Of a stretch of 16,866 nt of DNA, positions 1 to 8,937 are shown in pieces (the stretch's first letter is position 1; every line of letters begins with the position of its first letter). The stretch lies in the NCBI GenBank assembly GCA_002772205.1, contig PCRZ01000032.1:1-16866 (forward strand). The letters are read 5' to 3'. The DNA comes from Candidatus Jorgensenbacteria bacterium CG23_combo_of_CG06-09_8_20_14_all_54_14. GTDB lineage: Bacteria; Patescibacteriota; Minisyncoccia; UBA6257; GWB1-50-10. The notes under the pieces were generated by a model that saw only the letters and a list, made by a program, of their open reading frames with translations, was not told the DNA's origin and ran no database searches. The position numbers were made by a program, and so were the translations under genes.

Positions 1-31
1 CCCGTAGTCAACCGCAGGTTGTACTATCGGG
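1..31. repeat. Imperfect inverted repeat at window edge
   Basis: The first 31 bases fold into a hairpin whose inner stem is CAACC-GCA-GGTTG. The stem continues outward (CCCG/TAGT against ACTA/CGGG) with two single-base bulges. It may be part of a larger structure cut by the window edge. No gene is visible between here and position 246; that stretch holds this hairpin and the two elements at 76-96 and 133-153. Confidence 0.4.
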
Positions 32-75
32 GTTCTTTGGCAGTTTTTAAGTTCAGGATTTCGGTTCCCTCCTTC

Positions 76-96
76 GTCCTGAGCTTGTCGAAGGAC
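76..96. repeat. Short palindromic repeat, family A (copy 1)
   Basis: This is a 21-nt unit of the form GTCCT-gagcttgtcga-AGGAC. Read on the other strand it is GTCCTTCGACAAGCTCAGGAC-like, and the same unit recurs at 762-782, 928-969, 4430-4450 and 4994-5014. Arms are GTCCT/AGGAC around a conserved TTCGRYAARCTCAG core. It lies between genes here, but other copies sit inside the tmRNA and inside ileS. Confidence 0.75.
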
Positions 97-132
97 TTCG
101 GACGGGCAGGCGGAATTTTTGGCCAGATCCTC

Positions 133-153
133 GCTCCGACACAAGGTCGGAGC
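133..153. repeat. Perfect 8-bp hairpin GCTCCGAC/GTCGGAGC
   Basis: The arms are 133-140 and 146-153 with a 5-nt loop. The same arm sequence recurs in the argS-ileS spacer at 4246-4273 and as a half-site at 4301-4310, so it belongs to a repeated hairpin family (family C here). No U-tract follows on the plus strand. Confidence 0.6.
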
Positions 154-246
154 AAAATGGGTTCGAACTATCTTAAGAATAGTCCACCAGATAGGAAAGG
201 TCAACTCCAGTGGACACGGCCGGAGTTTTATTGTGGCCATTTCCGC

Positions 247-693
247 TTACGCGCGGGTTTTTATTGCAAAGAATTTTTGTTCAAACCTTGCCCGTCTCCT
301 TAAAATTTCTTCCGAGTATTTTCCGTTGCGCGGTGTCAGATTTTCATAATTTTTAAGCAACAGCTTGGCGCGTTCCCGTTTCATAGTGCGGAGATATGGT
401 ATGACTTGGGAGAGAGTACTGAGTGCCTGGCGAGAGTACACTTGATATCCATAACTTGGCGTCCATTTTCGGTTGGCGGCACGTTTGTTTGTTATGTTCC
501 CCGCTCCCACCGTTTTCAAAACCCACTGGAGCATACCGAGGTCGGTGTTGCTTATGGTTATCGCAGCGTAACGTTGTTCTCCACGCCGTTTTCTTGTGAG
601 TGCCACAGTTCCCTCACCATCAATTATGCCAGCAAGGTATCCCGCTTCTGCGGGCGTTAGTTTTCGGACTGTTTTATATTTAATTTTTGCCAC
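247..693 (-). CDS. LAGLIDADG homing endonuclease-like protein
   Basis: This is a 148-residue protein with one LAGLIDADG-type helix, read as LAGIIDGEG, near its N-terminus. It is followed by ISNTDL..LQWVLKTVGAGNI and a basic C-terminal segment (YLRTMKRERAKLLL) typical of this DNA-binding fold. Single-motif members normally act as homodimers that cut long DNA sites. The frame stays open up to 750, but that would run into the tmRNA 3' end, so the GTG at 691-693 is the preferred start; no clear ribosome binding site precedes it. It begins about 8 nt after the mature tmRNA 3' end on the same strand, so it could be co-transcribed with smpB-ssrA. No flanking intron or intein is visible. The family call is firm; the activity and exact start are uncertain. 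Confidence 0.8.
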   Translation of the reverse strand: MAKIKYKTVRKLTPAEAGYLAGIIDGEGTVALTRKRRGEQRYAAITISNTDLGMLQWVLKTVGAGNITNKRAANRKWTPSYGYQVYSRQALSTLSQVIPYLRTMKRERAKLLLKNYENLTPRNGKYSEEILRRRARFEQKFFAIKTRA

Positions 694-761
694 TTTCGTT
701 GTGGAGGCGGAGGGATTGAACCCTCTTCCAAGAGTTCTTCCGGAAACCATCTACAGGTTTA

Positions 762-782
762 GTCCTTCGATAAACTCAGGAC
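762..782. repeat. Family A palindromic repeat inside tmRNA (copy 2)
   Basis: This is the 21-nt unit GTCCTTCGATAAACTCAGGAC. It lies in the 3' part of ssrA between the last structured region and the tRNA-like domain. GTCCT/AGGAC arms let it form its own small hairpin within the RNA. Confidence 0.75.
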
Positions 783-883
783 AGATTGGTTCTGTGATTT
801 AGTTCTCAACTACTGAACCGGCTTGCCGAGAACGAGCCCCATTATTACACCGGTGATTCTCTATGAGACATCAAGAGCCGATG

Positions 884-909
884 CCCTCCTACGCTAAAGC
901 TTCGGAGGG
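884..909. repeat. Hairpin repeat inside tmRNA (family B-related)
   Basis: CCCTCC and GGAGGG arms flank an ACGCTAAAGCTTCG core. On the tmRNA strand the core reads GAAGCTTTAGCG, which is shared with the larger element at 7272-7334 in ileS. It would form a stable stem-loop in the region where other tmRNAs have pseudoknots. Confidence 0.6.
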
Positions 910-927
910 GACCCCCTGCGCTACGCG

Positions 928-969
928 TACCCGTTCGATAAACTCAGGGTAAGCTGAGCCTGTCGAAGC
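928..969. repeat. Double family A repeat inside tmRNA (copy 3)
   Basis: Two half-related units lie back to back. TACCC-gttcgataaactca-GGGTA (928-951) is followed by GCTGAGCCTGTCGAAGC (953-969). The second starts just downstream of the tag stop codon on the RNA strand, so the tag frame runs almost directly into repeat-derived sequence. Confidence 0.7.
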
Positions 970-1005
970 TTAAGCGAGCGCAGGAGCTGCAACATTTCTG
1001 TTGGC
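970..1005 (-). other. tmRNA tag-peptide reading frame (ANRNVAAPALA-stop)
   Basis: After the first pseudoknot, the frame GCC AAC AGA AAT GTT GCA GCT CCT GCG CTC GCT TAA encodes an 11-residue tag. It begins Ala-Asn and ends Ala-Leu-Ala. This fits the known pattern of an alanine resume codon and a small hydrophobic C-terminus recognised by proteases. The other frames do not give a tag-like peptide with a nearby stop. Confidence 0.85.
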
Positions 1006-1123
1006 AGTTGTTAGTTTTGATGGGTTTTACGGGCCCATCGATCCGGCCTGCAATTTCCGAAAAATGATCCTTGTCGAGACATGCGCCCCCTCTTCGGTTT
1101 TGTAGGTGGTACTGCTCGCGACG

Positions 1124-1561
1124 TTAGAAACCCTCTCTAATCTCTCGTGCTACCTCCCTTTTCCTGATAATGTCCCGTTTATCCGCTTTCTTGCGGTTTC
1201 GCCCGAGTCCAATCTCCACCTTAATTTTGCCGTTCTTATGGTACATCTTCAGCGGCACGAGGGTCAATCCTTTCTCCTTTGTTTTTCCGATTAGGGCGCT
1301 GATCTCAGAGCGGTTCAGGAGGAGGCGGCGCGTCCGTTTCGGGTCGTAGCCGGACGGAGTGTTGTTCGGTTGATAGGGTGGAATGTCCAGATTTACGAGC
1401 CACGCTTCTCCATTGCGAATAATCGCGTGCGCCCCGGCGAGATTTGCGCGTCCGGCCGCGACGGATTTCACCTCAAATCCTTTGAGTTCAATTCCCGCCT
1501 CAAACTTCTCAAAGATCTCATAGTCGAATGTGGCGCGTCTATTGACGGCGAGTTCGCTCAT
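1124..1561 (-). CDS. smpB: SsrA-binding protein SmpB
   Basis: SmpB binds the tRNA-like domain of tmRNA and delivers it to stalled ribosomes. The protein is 145 residues, close to the usual 145-160. Recognisable blocks are the N-terminal VNRRATFDYEIFEKFEAGIEL.GFEVKSV of the OB-fold, the N-x-D-I-P-PYQ region, the RTRRLLLNRSEI block, and the C-terminal basic GLGRNRKKADKRD tail that enters the decoding site. The gene lies directly upstream of ssrA with a 33-nt gap, so the two partners are very likely co-transcribed. The ATG at 1559-1561 has no Shine-Dalgarno. A TACATTATATG sequence overlaps the start and may be a -10 for a leaderless transcript, but this is weak. Confidence 0.96.
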   Translation of the reverse strand: MSELAVNRRATFDYEIFEKFEAGIELKGFEVKSVAAGRANLAGAHAIIRNGEAWLVNLDIPPYQPNNTPSGYDPKRTRRLLLNRSEISALIGKTKEKGLTLVPLKMYHKNGKIKVEIGLGRNRKKADKRDIIRKREVAREIREGF

Positions 1562-1566
1562 ATAAT
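1561..1566 (+). promoter_or_regulatory. Candidate plus-strand -10 box TATAAT
   Basis: A perfect TATAAT lies at 1561-1566 on the plus strand, overlapping the smpB start on the other strand. A TTGACG occurs at 1542-1547, but the 13-nt spacing is too short for a standard -35, so the promoter is tentative. A transcript from here would reach the terminator at 1712-1737. Confidence 0.3.
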
Positions 1567-1711
1567 GTAGTTTCAGAGTAGTTCAAAAACAGCTAAAATT
1601 CCATTTTTTGAAGAGATGGGCAGTGAAGAAGAAAAAGTTTTTTTGGGCATAACAGAAAAAAAATTCTTTCGCTCCTTTCTTAGGAAAAAGATAAAAAATG
1701 TTCGTCTTGTG

Positions 1712-1737
1712 GAGGTCTCAAAATGAGGCCTCTTTTT
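1712..1737 (+). terminator. Intrinsic terminator with no upstream plus-strand gene
   Basis: A 9-bp stem GAGGTCTCA/TGAGGCCTC (one G:U) with an AAA loop is followed by five T. No U-tract exists on the minus strand, so it works on plus-strand transcripts. It lies 40 nt before the next gene and after about 150 nt of A/T-rich sequence lacking an ORF. This suggests either a short non-coding RNA or an attenuated leader. Confidence 0.8.
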
Positions 1738-1776
1738 ATTTGCCGCCGATGAAAGTACAATTCTATCAAAGACCGC

Positions 1777-2547
1777 ATGTCGCAATTCTACAACCCCAAG
1801 CGTTCGCGGAATCTCTACGACGAAAATAAGCATGAGCCGTACCGCCTGAGCCGGTCCAAGATAGAGCTGTTTATGAAGTGCCCTCGCTGTTTCTACCTTG
1901 ACCGGCGCCTCGGCGTGGGCCAGCCGCCCGGGCCGCCGTTCAGTTTGAACTCGGCCGTAGACCTGCTCCTCAAAAAAGAGTTTGATATCCACCGCGCGGC
2001 GGGCGAGCCCCACCCCCTCATGGCCGCCTACGGCGTGGACGCGGTGCCTTTCGCGCACGAGAAGATGGATGAATGGCGCGATTCGCTGGGCGGCGGCATC
2101 ACCTACCTCCACGAGCCGACGAACCTCCTCATCACGGGCGGCGTGGACGATGTGTGGGTGAATCCCCAAGGCGAGCTCATCATCGTGGATTACAAGGCGA
2201 CCGCAAAGAGCAGCGAGGTCAATATAGACGCCGAATGGCAGATCGCCTACAAGCGCCAGATGGAACTGTACCAGTGGCTGTTCCGAAAGAACGGATTCAA
2301 GGTGTCGCCGATCGGCTACTTCGTCTACGTGAACGGAAAAATTGACCGGCGGGCGTTTGATGGGAAACTGGAATTTGAGGTTAAGCTCATTCCGTACGAG
2401 GGGCGGGATATGTGGGTTGAGGGAGTCATTGGGAAAATCCATGCGTGCCTCGCGAGCGATGAGCTCCCCGAAGCGGGCGCGGAATGCGATTTTTGTGCGT
2501 ATCGCCGCGCCGCGTGCGGCTTGGAGCACGGGCTGAAACAGATATAA
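1777..2547 (+). CDS. PD-(D/E)XK nuclease, Cas4/RecB-like with Fe-S cysteines
   Basis: This 256-residue protein is of the RecB/Cas4-type nuclease superfamily (PF12705-like). Visible elements, in order, are C35 in ELFMKCPRCFY, D124/D125 in GGVDDVW, the catalytic D138-Y-K140 in IIVDYKAT, Q161..Y165 in QMELYQW, and a C-terminal cluster C237-x2-C240-x6-C247. One N-terminal plus three C-terminal cysteines is the known 4Fe-4S arrangement of Cas4 and AddB nucleases. The expected role is DNA end processing or repair by exonuclease cleavage. It stands 5 nt ahead of argS and probably shares its transcript. There is no CRISPR array or cas1 in the window, so a CRISPR role is not supported. A TACAAT at 1756-1761 may be its -10. 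Confidence 0.88.
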   Translation: MSQFYNPKRSRNLYDENKHEPYRLSRSKIELFMKCPRCFYLDRRLGVGQPPGPPFSLNSAVDLLLKKEFDIHRAAGEPHPLMAAYGVDAVPFAHEKMDEWRDSLGGGITYLHEPTNLLITGGVDDVWVNPQGELIIVDYKATAKSSEVNIDAEWQIAYKRQMELYQWLFRKNGFKVSPIGYFVYVNGKIDRRAFDGKLEFEVKLIPYEGRDMWVEGVIGKIHACLASDELPEAGAECDFCAYRRAACGLEHGLKQI

Positions 2548-2552
2548 ATGGA

Positions 2553-4163
2553 ATGCGTGAAAAGGTTATAAAACTTCTTAAGTCACTTATTCCTGCTGGT
2601 ACGCCGGTTGTGGTGTCGGTGCCGGAGGACGAACGCTTCGGCCACTACACGACGAACGTGGCCTTCGCGCTTGCAAAGGCGGAGCATGTTGCGCCTCTGG
2701 CGGTTGCGGGGCGGCTCGTGGGGGAACTCATGCGCCGCGGGAAAGATTTTTTCGCGCGGGTGGAGGCAAAGGCGCCCGGGTTCGTGAATGTGTGGCTCGC
2801 GCCCGATGTGCTTCAGCGCAACGTGATTGAAATCGTGAAGCGCGGTGCAAAATTCGGCGCGTCGCGCGCGCTGGCTAAAGAGAAGATACAGGTGGAATTC
2901 GTCTCCGCGAATCCCACAGGGCCGCTGACCCTCGCGAACGGCCGCGGCGGTTTCTTGGGGGACGCGCTGGCGAACGTGCTCGCGTTTGTGGGGGCGAAGG
3001 TGGAGCGCGAGTACTACGTGAACAACACTGGCAACCAGATCGCGGCTCTCGGCAAGTCGCTCACGGTTGCCCTAGGTTTAAACCTAAGGCAACGAGCGCC
3101 CGACGAGAAACTGTACCAAGGGGAGTATGTGAAAGCATGGGCCGCCGTGCACGCGCGGTACGCGGAGCAGTGGAAGAACGATCCCACAAAACTCGGCGAA
3201 GCGGCCGCGCGCGATTTCCTGAAGTCCATCAAACAAACACTCGCGAAAAAAGCGCATATCCGCTTTGACCGTTTTACCTCGGAGAAGAGAATCTATCAAA
3301 AGAAATACCCCACGCGCGCCCTCGCGCTTTTCAAAAAGAAGGGCGTGGTGCGTAAAAAGGATGGTGCTGTGTGGCTCAAGACCACTGCGTACGGCGATGA
3401 CAAAGACCGGGTACTCATTACCAGCAATGGCGAGCCGACCTATTTCTTCGCTGACGCGGGACATTATTTGGAAACGAAACGGCGCGGTTTCACTACGAAA
3501 ATAAACATTTTGGGGCCCGACCATTACGGTTACAAGGCGCGCATCCAGGCGGCGGCGCAACTCCTCGGGCTCAAGCGTTCGGAGGTCATCATCACGCAGG
3601 CGCTCCTCCTCGTGCGCGGCGGAAAAGAGGTGAAAATGTCCAAGCGCCGCGGTGAGTTCGTAACGTTTGAGGAAATGGTTGATGAGGTGGGCGCAGACGC
3701 GGCCCGATTCCTTTCTCTTTCCATCTCGCCAGATACCCACATCAATTTTGATCTGGATCTCGCCAAGGAGCGTTCCATAAAGAACCCCGTGTACTACGCG
3801 CAGTACGCATACGTGAGAGCCAAAGGAATACTCAAAAAACTTACAACTTACAACCTAAAACTTAAAACGGTAAAAGAGAAAGCATTAAAATGTTTGAATA
3901 CGCCGGAGGACATGCGACTCATACTGAAACTTTTGGAATTTCCCGCAGTGGTGGAAGATACCGCACGCGATTACCAGGTGCACCGTCTCCCACGCTATGC
4001 GCTGGAGCTTGCGCGGGCGTTCCATAATTTTTATGAGAAGGAACGGGTTGTCGGGGAAACGCCCGAGGTAGCGCTCGCCCGCGCGGCACTCGTCAACGCG
4101 ACCGGAATCGTCCTCAAAAACCTCTTCGGGCTCCTCGGAATCTCTGCACCGGAGAAAATGTGA
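2553..4163 (+). CDS. argS: Arginyl-tRNA synthetase
   Basis: This is a class I synthetase that charges tRNA-Arg. The 536 residues include an N-terminal additional domain (PEDERFGHYTTNVAFALAKA), the SANPTGPLTLANGRGG region, LGPDHYGYKAR, KMSKRRGEFVTFEEMVDEVG and a C-terminal DALR-type anticodon-binding helical domain ending near FGLLGI. The HIGH signature is unusual: T126-L-A-N129 stands where most ArgRS have H-x-G-H. The frame is open back to 2484 inside the nuclease gene, but the ATG at 2553, 5 nt after that gene's stop, gives the family-like N-terminus. A low-complexity insertion near 3838-3875 adds TTYNLKLKT between the catalytic and anticodon-binding parts. A structured spacer follows before ileS. 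Confidence 0.96.
   Translation: MREKVIKLLKSLIPAGTPVVVSVPEDERFGHYTTNVAFALAKAEHVAPLAVAGRLVGELMRRGKDFFARVEAKAPGFVNVWLAPDVLQRNVIEIVKRGAKFGASRALAKEKIQVEFVSANPTGPLTLANGRGGFLGDALANVLAFVGAKVEREYYVNNTGNQIAALGKSLTVALGLNLRQRAPDEKLYQGEYVKAWAAVHARYAEQWKNDPTKLGEAAARDFLKSIKQTLAKKAHIRFDRFTSEKRIYQKKYPTRALALFKKKGVVRKKDGAVWLKTTAYGDDKDRVLITSNGEPTYFFADAGHYLETKRRGFTTKINILGPDHYGYKARIQAAAQLLGLKRSEVIITQALLLVRGGKEVKMSKRRGEFVTFEEMVDEVGADAARFLSLSISPDTHINFDLDLAKERSIKNPVYYAQYAYVRAKGILKKLTTYNLKLKTVKEKALKCLNTPEDMRLILKLLEFPAVVEDTARDYQVHRLPRYALELARAFHNFYEKERVVGETPEVALARAALVNATGIVLKNLFGLLGISAPEKM
3838..3875 (+). repeat. Low-complexity AAC-rich insertion in argS (family D)
   Basis: A run of ACTTACAACTTACAACC then TAAAACTTAAAACGG encodes TTYNLKLKT. 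Its composition is far from the GC-rich flanks. Similar runs occur at 5529-5578, 7044-7079, 7498-7540, around both ends of the 7644-7716 element, and at about 13401-13434. Confidence 0.65.
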
Positions 4164-4164
4164 A

Positions 4165-4216
4165 GCTCTGCGGAGTGGTAACACACACTTTTCTATTAAA
4201 CGGATTTCCGCAGAGC
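4165..4216 (+). repeat. 10-bp inverted repeat after argS stop
   Basis: GCTCTGCGGA (4165-4174) is perfectly complementary to TCCGCAGAGC (4207-4216), enclosing a 32-nt AT-richer loop. It starts 2 nt after the argS stop codon. No U-tract follows, so it is not a simple terminator; it may protect the argS mRNA end or be the first stem of the ileS leader. Confidence 0.65.
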
Positions 4217-4245
4217 GCCTGCCTGCCGGCGGGCAGGGAACCCTG

Positions 4246-4318
4246 CACCGCTCCGACCAAAGTCGGAGCGGTGTGTGGGCAGCGCACCGTTTTTTCATTT
4301 GTCGGAGCGGCTTTTTTT
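4246..4318 (+). promoter_or_regulatory. Candidate attenuator: mutually exclusive hairpins before ileS
   Basis: Segment A (4246-4257) and segment B (4262-4273) pair perfectly over 12 bp with a CAAA loop. B also overlaps a 7-bp stem, 4269-4275 with 4283-4289 (one G:U), followed directly by six T. Segment A can instead pair over 10 bp with segment D (4301-4310), which is followed by C and seven T. A:B therefore excludes both terminator stems, while the two terminators are compatible with each other. This is the logic of a transcription attenuator between argS and ileS. No T-box consensus or uORF with regulatory isoleucine codons was recognised. It may alternatively be a double terminator for argS. 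Confidence 0.5.
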
Positions 4319-4336
4319 CTGTAAGATAGGTCTATT

Positions 4337-8098
<3,762 letters not shown>

Positions 8099-8105
8099 GA
8101 TAGCG

Positions 8106-8936
8106 TTACCCGAAGTTTCGGGCCCCGGCCTGGATAGCGTAGAACACCTCATCGCGCTCCCCCGTATCCTCAATGGTTACCAGCTTTTCCTCATAAATTC
8201 TCTCGAGGATCTTTTTCGTTTTACCGTAGATAGCGGCTACCTCGAACTGCTTCACGCGGGTCGCGTAGCGCTCAAACATATCAAGCTGGTTGATGGTCTC
8301 CTCGAGGATCTGGAACTGGACGGGGTGGTTCCCCAGCGCGCGGTGTTTCTTCTCGAGCCAGAGCTCCGCGAGCTCCCTGATAGTCTTCGCGTCGGCGCCT
8401 ACCACCACGTGGGGGATCTTGGCGAGCTCACCCCTCACGTTGAGATGCTCCGAGGCGAAGTACTTCACCTTAGTGAGTTCCCCACGGTCGATCTCCTCCC
8501 GGATGCGCGCGAACTTCGCCTCGGTGTCGGGACTGAAGGTTGCGTCGATGGCGAGCGCGAGGTATGAGGCAGAAGCGGGACTCTCCTGGAACTCCACGAT
8601 GCTGTCCACGCCGTTTCTGATGTCGTCGTAGCGGGACGGCTTGATGGTGGTGGCATCGGGGCCGAACCACTCGGAGAGCTCCGCGTGCTCGTGGATGATG
8701 GCCTCGAAGATAGTCGCGAGCTTCTTCGCCTCTTTCTGCTCTGGAGAATCTGAGCGCTCGAACGCACGTTCTTTTTCCTCCACGTAGGCAATATCCCTGG
8801 CCACGTTTTCGGGCCCGTATAGGTCTGCGAATCGTTCCGGTTTAATGGCGTCCCCCGCGAAGGTTCTCTTGGCCTGCGTGTATGCCTGGTCGATGGTGAT
8901 GTGGTCGAATACTTGGGATTCCAGGTTCTCCCTCAT
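8106..8936 (-). CDS. Conserved-looking protein of unknown function downstream of trpS
   Basis: This is a 276-residue soluble protein without a signal peptide or membrane segment. I do not recognise it. It starts 1 nt after the trpS stop on the same strand, so it is almost certainly in the trpS operon. Its 3' end is 7 nt from the convergent ileS end. The middle has an acidic, strand-like pattern: E83 in IIHEHAEL, D104-D105-I-x-NGVD111-x-IVE (about 104-115), then LALAID131ATFS and K156-V-K158. This order loosely resembles a PD-(D/E)XK-type nuclease core, but the resemblance is weak and an inference only. The rest is charged helix, including a long C-terminal helical part. Codon use matches neighbouring genes, which supports a real gene. 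Confidence 0.85.
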   Translation of the reverse strand: MRENLESQVFDHITIDQAYTQAKRTFAGDAIKPERFADLYGPENVARDIAYVEEKERAFERSDSPEQKEAKKLATIFEAIIHEHAELSEWFGPDATTIKPSRYDDIRNGVDSIVEFQESPASASYLALAIDATFSPDTEAKFARIREEIDRGELTKVKYFASEHLNVRGELAKIPHVVVGADAKTIRELAELWLEKKHRALGNHPVQFQILEETINQLDMFERYATRVKQFEVAAIYGKTKKILERIYEEKLVTIEDTGERDEVFYAIQAGARNFG

Positions 8937-8937
8937 G

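Larger units (their letters stand above)
702..1090 (-). ncRNA. ssrA: tmRNA (transfer-messenger RNA)
   Basis: This RNA rescues stalled ribosomes with SmpB, acting as a tRNA and then as a short mRNA. The 5' end GGGGGCG (1090-1084) pairs over 7 bp (one G:U) with CGCCTCC (709-703), followed by an A discriminator; CCA is not encoded (CAA follows). A T-arm GAGGG-TTCAAT-CCCTC precedes the acceptor 3' strand and appears to have a 6-nt rather than 7-nt loop. A first pseudoknot is supported by GATGGG...CCCATC just upstream of the tag, with GUAAAA between the arms. At about 389 nt it is slightly long. The downstream part, normally further pseudoknots, contains palindromic repeats at 762-782, 884-909 and 928-969. 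It lies 33 nt after smpB on the same strand. Confidence 0.93.

Noticed and set aside
159..195. A tRNA-like T-loop (GGGTTCGAAC) followed by CCACCA
   Set aside because: No T-stem, anticodon arm or acceptor pairing can be built around it on either strand.
694..750. N-terminal extension of the LAGLIDADG gene
   Set aside because: The open frame crosses the tmRNA T-arm and acceptor stem, and the extra residues (VSGRTLGRGFNPSASTT) are just translated RNA gene sequence.
1573..2529. 318-codon minus-strand frame opposite the Cas4-like gene
   Set aside because: It is the antisense shadow of a gene with clear nuclease motifs, and its end is lysine/phenylalanine-rich translated spacer.
4164..4336. A T-box riboswitch upstream of ileS
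   Set aside because: No AGGGUGGNACCGCG T-box sequence or specifier-loop arrangement is recognisable. The spacer's hairpins are explained by repeat-family arms and terminators.
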